Counted from the first letter of the stretch, positions 48,501 through 57,247 are shown. The stretch is 64,000 bases of DNA from Bifidobacterium moraviense (GCF_012932365.1 NZ_JAAIIH010000001.1:248001-312000); one strand, 5' to 3'. A program made the numbers and translations. The notes: generated from the sequence alone by a model not told the origin.

Positions 48501-49255
48501 GAGACATCGTCAAGGAGATCATCTCCTATGCGGTCGGCTGCATGTTTGGCCGGTACTCGCTCGACAAGCCGGGACTCATCCTTGCCTCGCAGGGCGAGAC
48601 CATCGACGACTATCTGCGTGAGGTGCCGGATCCCATGTTCGAGCCGGACGCGGACAATGTCATCCCCATCACTGACGAGGAGTGGTTCGAGGACGACATC
48701 GTCGCCCGCTTCCGCGAGTTCCTCGCCGCAGCGTGCGGCGAGGAGAATCTCAACGCGAACATCGCGTACATCGAACAGGTGCTCGGCAAGCCGCTGCGCA
48801 AGTACTTCGCCGCCGACTTCTACGACGATCACGTGAAGATGTACAGGAACCGCCCGATCTATTGGATGTATTCCAGCCGCACCGACAACAAGGGCACGTT
48901 CAAGGCGCTCGTCTACCTGCACCGGTACGCGCCCGCCACCACGAACACCGTGCTCAAGTACCTGCGCGAGTTCACGGCCAAGCTCAACGCCCAGTCCGAA
49001 GCATTGCTCGCTTCGGCCAAGGCCGCCGAGGTGCGCAAGGGCGAGAAGCTGCGCCTCGCCATCAGGGAGTGCACCGACTACGAGCGCGACGTGCTGTACC
49101 CTCTCGCCACCCGCAGCCTCCCCATCGACCTCGATGACGGCGTGCTGGTGAACTACCTGCGCATGGGCAAGGCCGTGCGCGCCATCAGGCCCATCGAAGC
49201 CAAACGCAAAACCGTCCAATCCTGGACTTGGCCCACCAACCCATTGGAAGAGTGA
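45572..49255 (+). CDS. pglX: BREX type 1 adenine-specific DNA methyltransferase PglX
   Basis: 1227 residues; ATG overlaps the preceding stop, GGAAGG upstream. It methylates adenine in the BREX recognition site, marking self DNA. SAM motif I DPACGSGHMLTYAF near residue 345; catalytic NPPY in VIANPPYMGAGNMG near residue 511. The stretch 47110-48240, covering residues beyond NPPY and the presumed target-recognition domain, is AT-rich unlike the rest (sample lines 47281 and 47821 have 27 and 24 G/C of 60). Around 46460-46570 (residues about 297-333) a Ser/Pro-rich linker is encoded by a palindromic repeat element. The C-terminal part (YERDVLYPLATRSLPIDLDDG) is typical PglX. Confidence 0.93.
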   Translation: MNTNKLQAFAAQARTELMKSVRANLDAAMEPASAASVDNPRAFDSLKEEIKANGGGEPGRARTAERHAYRWFNRIIALRYMDANDFTSPHVVSGEDADNPHALPAVLSAARRGEFDDDVFGMGVGADKKLAPTIAALLDGSKPSNDPQGEAYGLLLRAYCAYWHEFLPFMFDNVGAADEILMPADLLAADSVLRRVVEAMPVADCVGSEGQGNVEIIGWLYQFYIAERKDEVMAGFKKNRKAGASEIPAATQLFTPDWIVKYLVQNTVGRLWTQSHPESQLHKSWEYYIDPALAAGSSASPSPEEASASAPSLASPSQGEVSAKPTEGVLRIDSPESLTVCDPACGSGHMLTYAFDLLYDIYDEAGYSANEIPGLILKHNLFGMEIDERAANLAAFALTMKARGRYRRFFRKGRQVQPNIQRITPEYFTGEEVSELNELYGVTFDAETWNTYRHADVYGSLIQPDRELATLADNITHADATMLFDEHLIERGDQVLTQTAYLARKYAAVIANPPYMGAGNMGDLLKKWLNKNYKAGSKDLMTSFMMRAAQLVVHDGYWGIINLPSWISLSSFEDLRAWLLSSCHIDSFIDLGRGIFGSDFGSVAFVIHNTNSDGRNGYYRRLFEKHVDVRSVKTIEDLFLDKEYNVFTVNQQDFAQIPGSPIAYWLSDAMRSIVSNKKIPSLEDASVLRQGLSSSDGDRFMRFFWEINSRLLIVNADSQETAERSVGKWFPFNKGGDWRKWYGNQIWVINWENNGRDIYSCRPRSVVRSPQFYFHPGLGWSKISSGSFAVRYYPSGFILGSSAIGIFVGNGCQLWDLAAICNSSFAVDLVTSLSPTLSFVSDTVGTLPVKTITGRNIEKLVDDLIYASKTDWDSYETSWDFARLEVLCNYRTASSDGNTPDGASLSAMIPAYIEQCKTIAEEQRQREIRNNELVADAYGVRDEVPCDVPIERVSLKRNPAFAYPRATPAERDELMTRDIVKEIISYAVGCMFGRYSLDKPGLILASQGETIDDYLREVPDPMFEPDADNVIPITDEEWFEDDIVARFREFLAAACGEENLNANIAYIEQVLGKPLRKYFAADFYDDHVKMYRNRPIYWMYSSRTDNKGTFKALVYLHRYAPATTNTVLKYLREFTAKLNAQSEALLASAKAAEVRKGEKLRLAIRECTDYERDVLYPLATRSLPIDLDDGVLVNYLRMGKAVRAIRPIEAKRKTVQSWTWPTNPLEE
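46527..46570. repeat. Palindromic repeat element inside pglX coding sequence
   Basis: The stretch beginning CTCCCCCTCTCAGGGGGAGG and continuing GTCGGCGAAGCCGACGGAGG contains two consecutive palindromes. It matches a dispersed intergenic element type I recall from bifidobacteria and other genomes. Here it is translated in frame as a linker just before the SAM-binding motif. A related CCTTCCCCGGAGGAGG palindrome lies just upstream near 46470. Confidence 0.65.
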
Positions 49256-49260
49256 TCGCC

Positions 49261-50769
49261 ATGGGAGCCAGAACGAGCATGTTCTCCGGTGAATCCAGGA
49301 ACGTCGAGTACAAGGTCGCCCTGCCGGACCGCAGCATCAAGTACACGAAGACGGCCGTCGCCTTCGCCAACGGTGAGGGCGGACGCATCGTGTTCGGCAT
49401 CGAGGACCGGACGCTCAACGTGGTCGGCGTGCCGGACGATCAGGTGTTCACCATCATGGACGCCATCTCCAACGCCATCGCGGACAGCTGCGAGCCGCTC
49501 ATCATCCCGGACATCTCCATGCGGGACGTGGACGGCAAAACCGTCATCGTCGCCGAGATCCTGCCCGGCGCGCAGCGGCCTTATTTCATCAGGTCGATGG
49601 GCCGCGATCAGGGCACGTTCGTGCGCGTTGCCGGTACCACGCGGCAGGCCGATGAGGCGACCATCAAGGAGCTGCTGTTCGAAGGCAGCAACCGCAGTTT
49701 CGACCAGACCGTATGCCTCGGGCTGGAAGCAACTTCCGAGGCAATCGAACAACTGTGCGAGTCGATGACGGCGGTGGCCAGAACCAATGCGAAGCACGGC
49801 GACGAGATCAAACCCGTGACCGTCAAGCAATTGCTATCGTGGGGTGTGCTGACCGAGCGGGACGGAGATCTCAAGCCGACGAACGCATTTGCGATCCTGA
49901 CCGGGCATAACGGCCCGATTCGTTCCGTCGTCCAGTGCGGCGTGTTCAAGGGCAGCACCAAGGCCGTGTTCGTGGATCGGCGCGAATTCACCGGCACGCC
50001 GTGGGAACTGATCGAACAGGCGTATCAGTACGTGCTGCGCAACATCCACATGGGCGCACGGTTCAACGGCGTGTACCGGCAGGACGTGTACGAGATCCCG
50101 CCGGACGCGATCCGCGAACTCATCGTCAACGCCGTGGTGCACCGCAGCTACATCGACCACTCCAGCATCCAGATCGCCATCTACGACGACCGGCTCGAAA
50201 TCACGTCGCCCGGCCGTCTGCCGATGGGGCAGACCATCGAGCGCATGAAGGAGGGCTACTCGAAGATTCGCAACGAGGCGCTGGCGGCGGCATTCTCCTA
50301 CATGCGGCTCATCGAACACTGGGGGAGCGGCATTCCGCGCATCATCGCGGAGGTACGCGAGGCTGGACTGCGTGAACCGGAGTTTCTTGGCGGGGACACC
50401 GACTTGCGCATCAACATCTACCGGCAGACGGATGCGGTTCGCGATACCGAGGGCAAAGTGCCGGATACTGTGTCTGGAGTGCCGGATACCGAGGACAAAG
50501 TGCCGGATACCGCGGGCAGAGTGCCGGATACCGAGGACAAAGTGCCGGATACCGAGGATAGTCTTTCAGCTGGGCAATGTGCTGCGTATCAGTACGTGCG
50601 CGAACATGGTGAAGCAACTGCAGGTGAGATCGGCAAATCGCTTGGCGTTCAAGATCGGCGCGCGAGGAAAATATTGTCCGAATTGGTTGCACGCGGCCTG
50701 CTGCGACGCATCGGCGCCGCACGATCCACCCGCTACGTGCTTGCGGCCGCGTCGGACAGCGGCCATTGA
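49261..50769 (+). CDS. AlbA_2/Schlafen-type ATP-binding regulator-like protein within BREX
   Basis: 502 residues from the ATG 6 bp after pglX (GGAAGAG upstream). The N-terminal AlbA_2-like domain reads ESRNVEYKVALPDRSIKYTK and FANGEGGRIVFGIEDR; a GHKL-like ATP-binding C-terminal part has ELIVNAVVHRSYIDHSSIQI and EHWGSGIPRIIAEVREAG. Residues about 398-435 are six VPDTxxx heptapeptides encoded by near-identical 21-bp units. A final winged-helix-like segment (TAGEIGKSLGVQDRRARKIL) suggests DNA binding. Such proteins accompany some BREX loci, possibly as regulators; role here inferred. Confidence 0.75.
   Translation: MGARTSMFSGESRNVEYKVALPDRSIKYTKTAVAFANGEGGRIVFGIEDRTLNVVGVPDDQVFTIMDAISNAIADSCEPLIIPDISMRDVDGKTVIVAEILPGAQRPYFIRSMGRDQGTFVRVAGTTRQADEATIKELLFEGSNRSFDQTVCLGLEATSEAIEQLCESMTAVARTNAKHGDEIKPVTVKQLLSWGVLTERDGDLKPTNAFAILTGHNGPIRSVVQCGVFKGSTKAVFVDRREFTGTPWELIEQAYQYVLRNIHMGARFNGVYRQDVYEIPPDAIRELIVNAVVHRSYIDHSSIQIAIYDDRLEITSPGRLPMGQTIERMKEGYSKIRNEALAAAFSYMRLIEHWGSGIPRIIAEVREAGLREPEFLGGDTDLRINIYRQTDAVRDTEGKVPDTVSGVPDTEDKVPDTAGRVPDTEDKVPDTEDSLSAGQCAAYQYVREHGEATAGEIGKSLGVQDRRARKILSELVARGLLRRIGAARSTRYVLAAASDSGH
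50450..50565. repeat. 21-bp coding tandem repeat (VPDTxxx heptapeptides)
   Basis: About six tandem units of GTGCCGGATACCGAGGACAA-like sequence, 21 bp each, encode VPDTEDK/VPDTAGR/VPDTVSG peptides in the linker of the AlbA_2-type protein. In-frame slippage could change linker length without breaking the protein. Confidence 0.85.
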
Positions 50770-50778
50770 CGAGCAGAC

Positions 50779-50839
50779 GTGTCGACCGTACTCGACACCT
50801 TGGGGTAAAAGGCTGAGAAGTGTCGTCCATACTCGACAC
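50779..50839. promoter_or_regulatory. Duplicated 20-bp inverted repeat upstream of pglZ
   Basis: GTGTCGACCGTACTCGACAC (50779-50798) and GTGTCGTCCATACTCGACAC (50820-50839) are two copies 41 bp apart. The first has 7-bp perfect arms, the second 6-bp. They could be operator sites or processing hairpins inside the BREX transcript, in the 94-bp gap before pglZ. Confidence 0.5.
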
Positions 50840-50863
50840 CCGAGCACACGGAAAGGAACTCGC

Positions 50864-53500
50864 ATGAGCGGCAGCACGCAGATCGCCCGAATGCTGGCGG
50901 CACGATACGACGCGTTCGACGGCACGGCGCACGGCGCAGGACGCATCGTGTTCTGGCACGACGAGCACGGCGAGTTTGCGGATCAGCTCGACGGCATCGC
51001 CGGGCCGGACGCGCAGCTCGACGCGCTGCGCGACGTGGAGGTGCTGCGGCTCGAACGCAACCCGTTCGCGCTCAAGTACCGCATGCTCATCGAACGGCCC
51101 GAAGCGAAGTTCCTCGTCTATCTCACCGGCGCGATGCCCGCGGACGACGACAACTGGCTGCTCGACCTCGAACTGGCCTACGCGCCGATCTTCACGGCCG
51201 ACAAGCTGTCCATGATCGTCAACGAGCTGTTCCCGCACGACGCATCCGCCCAGACGCGCGACGCATGGCTCGCCATCATGAAGCAGACCGCGGCGTTCTT
51301 CGACGACGACAAACTGGTGGCGAAGCTGGCGCCGCGACTGCGGGCGAACGACGACGCGCTCGACTTCCGGGCGAAGATGGTCGCCGTGCTGCTGGACCTG
51401 CCGGCAGGGGAGCACAGCCTGCAGTCGATCTGGCGACGGTTGCTCGAACAGCACGCGCAGGGCGACGCGAGCGGCATCGAACGCATCAAGGCGATGGGGC
51501 TGACGGGCTATCACTGGGACGGCACCCGACGCATCTACCGGTTCGACGCCGCGCAGCAGCTGCCGCAGCCCACGGTCAAGGACTTCATGCTCTGGCTGCT
51601 CCGACTGGCATGGAACGGATTCACCGACGCCGAGCACGGAGCCGACCACTACGCGAACATTCGCCGCGACTTCGACATGTGGCGCAACGATCCCCGGTTC
51701 ATGCCGTCCCTGCGGACCCTGGCCGACGAAGCGTTCGCCGACCTGGCGCTCACCGGCACCGTGACGGGCATGCAGCTGCAGGAACTGGAGACGCGCGACG
51801 TCTTCAAAGAGGTGGACGAGCAGATCGTGGAGCTGCTGTACGCGGGACTGGGCAACGAAAGCGTGTCCGACGACGACGTGCAGCGCATCGTCGCCTCGCG
51901 CCGGTACGGCCTGTGGCATGACGCCTTCGCCAAGGACTACGCCGTCATCGCCGCCGCCAGCGCGCTGCGCGCCCGGCTGCACGCAGCGCGCCCCGTCATG
52001 GAATCCATCGCTTCGCCGCAGAGCGGATTCCGGCTCTACGCCGACGACCTGTACCGCGTGGACGGCTTCTACCGCCGGTTCGTCGCCGCATGGCAGGACG
52101 CCGGCCACCCGTTCAGCGGCAGGGCCGTCGCGGAGGATCTGGAACGGGAGTACGCCCGCTACCAGACCGATCTGGGCATCGTATGGCAGCGGCAGGTCAG
52201 CGCCATGGACGACTGGTCCATCATCGACGTGCCCGCGCAGGCCGACTTCTACCAGCGCAACGTCGGCACGGTGACCGGCGCCGGCAGGAAGATCGCCGTC
52301 ATCGTCTCCGACGCGCTGCGCTACGAGGTGGCCGAGGAATTCCGCGAGCGCATGGCCGCGCAGAGCCGCTGGAGCGCCACGATGAAGGCGCAGCTCGGCG
52401 TGCTGCCCTCGTACACGCAGCTGGGCATGGCCGCGCTGCTGCCGCACGCGACGCTGGCGTTGGACCCGTCCGACCATTACTCCGTGCAGGCGGACGGCCG
52501 GTCCACCAAGGGATTGGAAGCCCGCGCCGCGATCCTCGCCGGGGTGGGCGGCGCCGCGGTGAACGCGCAGGACCTGGTCCACATGAAGCTGGATGAATGC
52601 CGCGAGCTGGTGAAATCCTGCAGCGTGCTGTACGTCTACCACAACGCCATCGACGCGGTGGGGGACAAGGCCGCCAGCGAGTCGAGCGTGTTCGACGCCT
52701 GCGAACGCGCGCTCGGCGATCTGGACGTCATCGTCAAGCGGCTTGCCAATGCGAACGTGACCAACATGATCGTCACCGCCGACCATGGCTTCCTCTATCA
52801 GGACCATGACGTGACGGACGCCGAATGGCTCAGCGAGCAGCCGTCCGGCGACGCGATCTGGCGGCGCAAGCGCCGCTTCGTCATCGGCTCCGGCCTCGTG
52901 CCCAAACCCGCGTTCGCCACGTTCGACGCGGCGCAGATCGGACTGTCGGATCCGAACGGCGAGCGCGTGACCGTCCAGGTGCCCAACGGCATCCACCGGC
53001 TGCGTCTCCAGGGAGACGGCGCACGATACGTGCACGGCGGCGCCTCGCTGCCGGAGATCGTGGTGCCGGTCGTGCACATCAACAAGGGACGCTCGGCCGC
53101 CGGAGACACACGTCGCGTGCAGTTCCACATCCTGCAGAACACCGACCGCATCACCACCGGGCAGATCACCGTCGACTTCCTGCAGGACGAGCCCGTGGGT
53201 GGCAAGGTGCTCGAACGCACCGTGCTCGCCGGACTGTGGGGCGTGGAGAAGGACGGACGCGCGACGCTGATCTCCAACGAGGTGCCGCTCGCGTTCGCGT
53301 CCGCGTCCAAGGAGCCCGCCGAGCGTCACGTTCCCGCCACGTTCCTGCTCACCACGGACGCCGACCGGTTCAACAACGCCGTCATCGAGCTGCGGCTCAA
53401 GGAGCGGATCGACGGATCCAGCCAGATGCGCGACCTCGACGAGAAGGCCGAATACCGGCTCCAGCGCGGGCTCGTGATCGACGACGGCTTCGATTTCTGA
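50864..53500 (+). CDS. pglZ: BREX type 1 alkaline-phosphatase-fold protein PglZ
   Basis: 878 residues from an ATG preceded by GGAAAGGAAC. The PglZ/alkaline phosphatase motifs are IVSDALRYEVAEEF (metal-binding Asp, around residue 480) and VTADHGFLYQDHD (Asp-His, around 637). The N-terminal 450 residues are helical with many acidic patches (GRIVFWHDEHGEFADQLDGI), as in type 1 PglZ. It is the signature protein of BREX. Ends with LQRGLVIDDGFDF. 39 bp separate it from brxL. Confidence 0.93.
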   Translation: MSGSTQIARMLAARYDAFDGTAHGAGRIVFWHDEHGEFADQLDGIAGPDAQLDALRDVEVLRLERNPFALKYRMLIERPEAKFLVYLTGAMPADDDNWLLDLELAYAPIFTADKLSMIVNELFPHDASAQTRDAWLAIMKQTAAFFDDDKLVAKLAPRLRANDDALDFRAKMVAVLLDLPAGEHSLQSIWRRLLEQHAQGDASGIERIKAMGLTGYHWDGTRRIYRFDAAQQLPQPTVKDFMLWLLRLAWNGFTDAEHGADHYANIRRDFDMWRNDPRFMPSLRTLADEAFADLALTGTVTGMQLQELETRDVFKEVDEQIVELLYAGLGNESVSDDDVQRIVASRRYGLWHDAFAKDYAVIAAASALRARLHAARPVMESIASPQSGFRLYADDLYRVDGFYRRFVAAWQDAGHPFSGRAVAEDLEREYARYQTDLGIVWQRQVSAMDDWSIIDVPAQADFYQRNVGTVTGAGRKIAVIVSDALRYEVAEEFRERMAAQSRWSATMKAQLGVLPSYTQLGMAALLPHATLALDPSDHYSVQADGRSTKGLEARAAILAGVGGAAVNAQDLVHMKLDECRELVKSCSVLYVYHNAIDAVGDKAASESSVFDACERALGDLDVIVKRLANANVTNMIVTADHGFLYQDHDVTDAEWLSEQPSGDAIWRRKRRFVIGSGLVPKPAFATFDAAQIGLSDPNGERVTVQVPNGIHRLRLQGDGARYVHGGASLPEIVVPVVHINKGRSAAGDTRRVQFHILQNTDRITTGQITVDFLQDEPVGGKVLERTVLAGLWGVEKDGRATLISNEVPLAFASASKEPAERHVPATFLLTTDADRFNNAVIELRLKERIDGSSQMRDLDEKAEYRLQRGLVIDDGFDF

Positions 53501-53539
53501 CGCGCAGACGCGCGTCGGCATCAGGCGTAAGGTAGGAGC

Positions 53540-55774
53540 ATGACAGACAACGAGCACACGGACGTGACGCCGGCACAGGCCGCGGCGCCTGCGATGAACG
53601 ACCTCGACCGCAAGATGACCGCCGAGTTCTCCAGCTACACCGTGCGCAAGGATCTGGTCGGCAAGGTCAAGGGCAACGCCCTCGTGCCCTCCTACGTGCT
53701 GGAGTACCTGCTCGGCAAGTACGCCACCACCACCGACCAGTCCAGCATCGACGCCGGCGTGGACCGGGTGCGCGCCATCCTCGCCGACAACTACGTGCAC
53801 CGCGAGGAAGCCAACCTCATCCAGTCGAAGATCCGCGAAAAGGGCCGCTACCAGATCATCGACAAGGTGCAGGTGGCGCTCAACGAGAAGCTCGACCAGT
53901 ACGAGGCCGCGTTCGAGAACCTCGGCATCAGCCGCGTGGTGGTCGACCCGGGCACGGTCAAGAGCAATCCGAAGCTGCTCGTCACCGGCATCTGGTGCAT
54001 GTGCACGCTGGTCTACGCCTACTCCGGCGACCCCAAGGACGTGCCGTGGCGGCTGCAGCGCCTCATGCCCGTGCAGATGTCGCACGACGACCGGGAGAAC
54101 TATCTGCGCATGCGATCCCATTTCAGCGCGGAGGAATGGATCGACCTGCTCATGCAGTCCATCGGCTTCGACCCGGCGCTGTTCTCCGAACGGGCCAAGC
54201 TGCTGCACCTGGTGCGCATGATCCCGTTCGTCGAACGCAACTACAACCTCATCGAACTCGGCCCCAAGGGCACCGGCAAGTCGCACATCTACTCCGAGTT
54301 CTCGCCGCACGGCATGCTCATCTCCGGCGGCGAAGTGACGGCGGCCAAGCTGTTCGTCAACAATTCAAGCGGACAGATCGGCCTCGTCGGCTACTGGGAC
54401 ACCGTCGCGTTCGACGAGTTCGCCGGCAAGGCCAAGAAAGCCGACCGGGCGCTCGTGGACATCATGAAGAACTACATGGCCAACAAGTCGTTCTCGCGTG
54501 GACGCAACACCATGCAGGCCGAAGCGTCCCTCGTGTTCGTGGGCAACACGTCGCACAACGTGCCCTACATGCTCAAGAACACCGACCTGTTCGAGGAGCT
54601 GCCCGCCCAGTACCACGATCCGGCATTCCTCGACCGCATCCACTACTACGTGCCCGGATGGGAATTCGAGCAGATCCGCCCCGAGATGTTCACCCGCGGA
54701 TACGGGTTCGTCGTCGACTATCTGGCGGAGATCCTGCACAACCAGCGCGACATGGACCACGGATCCGCATACGAGCGCTACTTCACGCTCTCGCCCACGC
54801 TGAGCACCCGCGACAAGGACGGCGTGCGGAAGACCTTCTCCGGGCTCATGAAGCTCATCTACCCGGACGGCGCCGCCACCCCGGAACAGATGGAGCCCCT
54901 GCTGCGCTGCGCCATCGAAGGCCGCAAGCGCGTCAAGGACCAGCTGTGCCGCATCGACCCCACCATGGCCGAAGTCGACTTCAGCTACACGCGGGTCGGA
55001 TCCGCTGAGCCCATCGCAGTCCGCACCCTGGAGGAAACGGACTACCCGGAACTCTACTGGCGAGGACGGCCGGCTCAGGAGACGGACGAAGCAGAAGACG
55101 GCGACACGCTCGCGGCCGCCGCCGCGCCGAAGCCCGCGGACGGAAAGAAGCCCGACGCGGCATCCGACATGGCATCCGACGCGGCCGGCGAGACACGGGA
55201 CGCGGCAGCGCCGGATGACGCCGCCCGCAAGCCCGCCGAAGCCAGGCAGCTCACGCCCATCGAACGAGCCGCCGCCGCAGCCAAGGAAGGCCACATCAAG
55301 TTCGCGGAGAACCGGCTCGGCGTAACCTACGGCAAGATCTTCGGACCATACATCGCCGGAGCCAAGCGGATCACCATCGAGGACCAGTACATCCGCAAGG
55401 CGTACCAGGTGCGTAACCTGGCGGAATTCCTCGAAACCGTGTTCGCCTACACCGACCACACCGAAGAGGTGCAGGTGCATCTCATCACCGGCAGCGAGGA
55501 AGGCATGCTCCTCGACCGGCAGATCGAGAACCTCAACCAGGTGCAGGCGGAGTACAGCAAGCTGGGCATCATGCTCACCTACGAATTCAGCGATTCGGGG
55601 CACGACCGCTCCATCGTCACCGACACCGGCTGGCTGGTGATCCCCGGGCGCGGTCTCGACATCTACCAGCGATTCGGCGACGGCAACTGGTTCAGTCCGC
55701 TGATGCGCCAGCAGAGTCTGCGCCGCGTCAAGGAGTTCTCCGCCACCTACCAGCGGCTCCGGCAAGGCAAGTGA
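53540..55774 (+). CDS. brxL: BrxL-type AAA+ protein with an MITD1-like C-terminal domain
   Basis: 744 residues. N-terminal BrxL region (FSSYTVRKDLVGKVKGNALV; YVLEYLLGKYATT), then the characteristic P-loop GPKGTGKS in ELGPKGTGKSHIYSEFSPHG near residue 240 and Walker B-like VAFDEFAGK. A disordered Ala/Pro/Asp-rich linker covers about residues 515-575. The C-terminal 150 residues (RITIEDQYIRKAYQVRNLAE; HDRSIVTDTGWLVIPGRGLD) match the PLD-like C-terminal domain of MITD1 proteins (MIT_C) rather than a Lon protease domain; no GPSAG-type Lon serine motif is visible. BrxL in type 1 BREX is an ATPase with DNA-binding ring architecture. Confidence 0.88.
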   Translation: MTDNEHTDVTPAQAAAPAMNDLDRKMTAEFSSYTVRKDLVGKVKGNALVPSYVLEYLLGKYATTTDQSSIDAGVDRVRAILADNYVHREEANLIQSKIREKGRYQIIDKVQVALNEKLDQYEAAFENLGISRVVVDPGTVKSNPKLLVTGIWCMCTLVYAYSGDPKDVPWRLQRLMPVQMSHDDRENYLRMRSHFSAEEWIDLLMQSIGFDPALFSERAKLLHLVRMIPFVERNYNLIELGPKGTGKSHIYSEFSPHGMLISGGEVTAAKLFVNNSSGQIGLVGYWDTVAFDEFAGKAKKADRALVDIMKNYMANKSFSRGRNTMQAEASLVFVGNTSHNVPYMLKNTDLFEELPAQYHDPAFLDRIHYYVPGWEFEQIRPEMFTRGYGFVVDYLAEILHNQRDMDHGSAYERYFTLSPTLSTRDKDGVRKTFSGLMKLIYPDGAATPEQMEPLLRCAIEGRKRVKDQLCRIDPTMAEVDFSYTRVGSAEPIAVRTLEETDYPELYWRGRPAQETDEAEDGDTLAAAAAPKPADGKKPDAASDMASDAAGETRDAAAPDDAARKPAEARQLTPIERAAAAAKEGHIKFAENRLGVTYGKIFGPYIAGAKRITIEDQYIRKAYQVRNLAEFLETVFAYTDHTEEVQVHLITGSEEGMLLDRQIENLNQVQAEYSKLGIMLTYEFSDSGHDRSIVTDTGWLVIPGRGLDIYQRFGDGNWFSPLMRQQSLRRVKEFSATYQRLRQGK

Positions 55775-55779
55775 ACTCC

Positions 55780-55803
55780 GTGCGTCCCCGGCCGGGGGCG
55801 CAC
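55780..55803 (+). terminator. Hairpin after brxL
   Basis: GTGCGTCCCC (55780-55789) pairs with GGGGGCGCAC (55794-55803), one G-T pair, loop GGCC. No T-run. It may separate the BREX transcript from the module that follows at 55859. Confidence 0.5.
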
Positions 55804-55858
55804 GGCCGGCAGCGCCGCCTGCCTCACGACGGCTTCGGCACGAAAGGAAAAGGCGATC

Positions 55859-57247
55859 ATGGACAGCGCGGTTCAGGTCGTGAACATGGCGGCGGCCATG
55901 CAGGTGACCGCCCGCGAGGTCGACGCGCGCTTCCACGGCCAGATCCCGGCTTCGGTGCGGTTCTACTGCCCGTTCTGCTCGCGTCCCGTCATCGCCAGCG
56001 CCATGGGACGCAGACACGGGCGCAGACGCGGCAGCCATCAGCCGCGGATCGTGAGCCCCCACTTCAAGCATCGCAGGAACGACGAATGGGCGCACGACTG
56101 CGAGGCATACCATGCGACCTCCTCCACGGAGCAGGACGGCCTCGTGCTTCCCCTGCTGATGTTCCTGCGTCGCGAACCGGGATCATCCGACCGGTTCAAC
56201 GTGGAGATCGCCCTGCGAAGACGCGGTCTGACGGGACTGCGGCGCTCGCTGACCGACGCTGACGCGGTCACCGTGGACGGACGCGCCTACCTGCTGCCCG
56301 ACCTGCTGCGGAGACACCGCACGATCCCGCTGCCGAACCCGTTGTACAACCTCGAAAAGCGGATCCTCGTCCCACGCCAGTGGCAGATGAATCTGGGACG
56401 GGCGCAGAACAGCACCGGCATCATGATCTTCTCCGACGCGTTCGGCGGCAACGGCGGACGGCGCCTGCCTATGCACTCCGCGCTGCGGACCGACTGCGCA
56501 TACTTCATCGTGGCGATCGAGGAAAGACTGCGAGGAGCCAGGAACCTGTTCGACCGCATGGAACGCGTGGGACGCATCGCCGGCGATGATCGCCTGCGCG
56601 TGTATTCGGTGCTTGTATCGGCCGCGTCGACGAGGAAAGGCGACGTCGACGACTGGCTGGGAGGATACGGCTACTGCCTGTCCGACTTCGACCGGTCCGC
56701 GCAGCTCATGTGGCCGCCCAGCCTGCGCGTATGGGGCGTCGACGAACCCCTCTTCAGGCGATCGTCGCCCACGTATCGCTTCCCCTACATGCGATCCGCC
56801 GGAACGATGAACGACCGGATCGTCCGCAGGGAGCTCATCCCCGACGACGCCAACGCGCGCCCGATCGGCCTGATCGGCTTCGGAACGAACCCCGACGTGG
56901 AATCCCGGTCGGCATCCTACTGCGTGTTCTTCAAGCCGAACCCGCGCATGTCATGGACCACCGCATACGTGGGACCCCGGTACCCGGAGGACCTGCATCC
57001 CTTTGACGGCCATGCGGACGATGTCATGCCCGGAGAAAACGGGAACGTCACGCCGCCCGACGACCGCGCAGACGGAGACGGGAAGCAAGACCCCGATGCC
57101 GGATGGACTCCCGGCGGCCGGAGCCGTCCATCGCTGAGCCGCGGCATGGAGATTGCGCTGCGGCGACTCGGCGTCGAAAAACCACGTCAGCCGCAAGGAC
57201 AGCCACGAAGCATGACGATCGCACGATACCGAGGAAAGGACAACTGA
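55859..57247 (+). CDS. CoiA-like zinc-ribbon protein, first gene of unassigned module
   Basis: 462 residues; ATG preceded by GAAAGGAAAAGG. The N-terminus reads VRFYCPFCSRPVIASAMG then PRIVSPHFKHRRNDEWAHDCEAYH: a CxxC pair, an HFKH and a C/H pair arranged like the zinc ribbon of CoiA-type competence proteins, whose C-terminal part is a nuclease fold. The remaining 370 residues show no clear catalytic motif to me; the C-terminal 80 are Asp/Gly/Pro-rich with a terminal Arg/Gln tail. Its stop overlaps the next ATG by 1 bp. Adjacent to BREX and in the same orientation. Confidence 0.6.
   Translation: MDSAVQVVNMAAAMQVTAREVDARFHGQIPASVRFYCPFCSRPVIASAMGRRHGRRRGSHQPRIVSPHFKHRRNDEWAHDCEAYHATSSTEQDGLVLPLLMFLRREPGSSDRFNVEIALRRRGLTGLRRSLTDADAVTVDGRAYLLPDLLRRHRTIPLPNPLYNLEKRILVPRQWQMNLGRAQNSTGIMIFSDAFGGNGGRRLPMHSALRTDCAYFIVAIEERLRGARNLFDRMERVGRIAGDDRLRVYSVLVSAASTRKGDVDDWLGGYGYCLSDFDRSAQLMWPPSLRVWGVDEPLFRRSSPTYRFPYMRSAGTMNDRIVRRELIPDDANARPIGLIGFGTNPDVESRSASYCVFFKPNPRMSWTTAYVGPRYPEDLHPFDGHADDVMPGENGNVTPPDDRADGDGKQDPDAGWTPGGRSRPSLSRGMEIALRRLGVEKPRQPQGQPRSMTIARYRGKDN

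Larger units (their letters stand above)
39138..55774 (+). other. Complete type 1 BREX phage-defence locus with two non-core genes
   Basis: Order: brxA, brxB, brxC, DUF4143 ATPase, pglX, AlbA_2-type protein, pglZ, brxL. All core type 1 genes are present in the canonical order, all on the plus strand, with ATGA overlaps (brxB/brxC, ATPase/pglX) or small gaps. The two extra genes flank pglX. Confidence 0.9.

Noticed and set aside
50411..54310. 1299-codon minus-strand open frame opposite pglZ and brxL
   Set aside because: Antisense shadow; it crosses several clear plus-strand genes and has no domain pattern.
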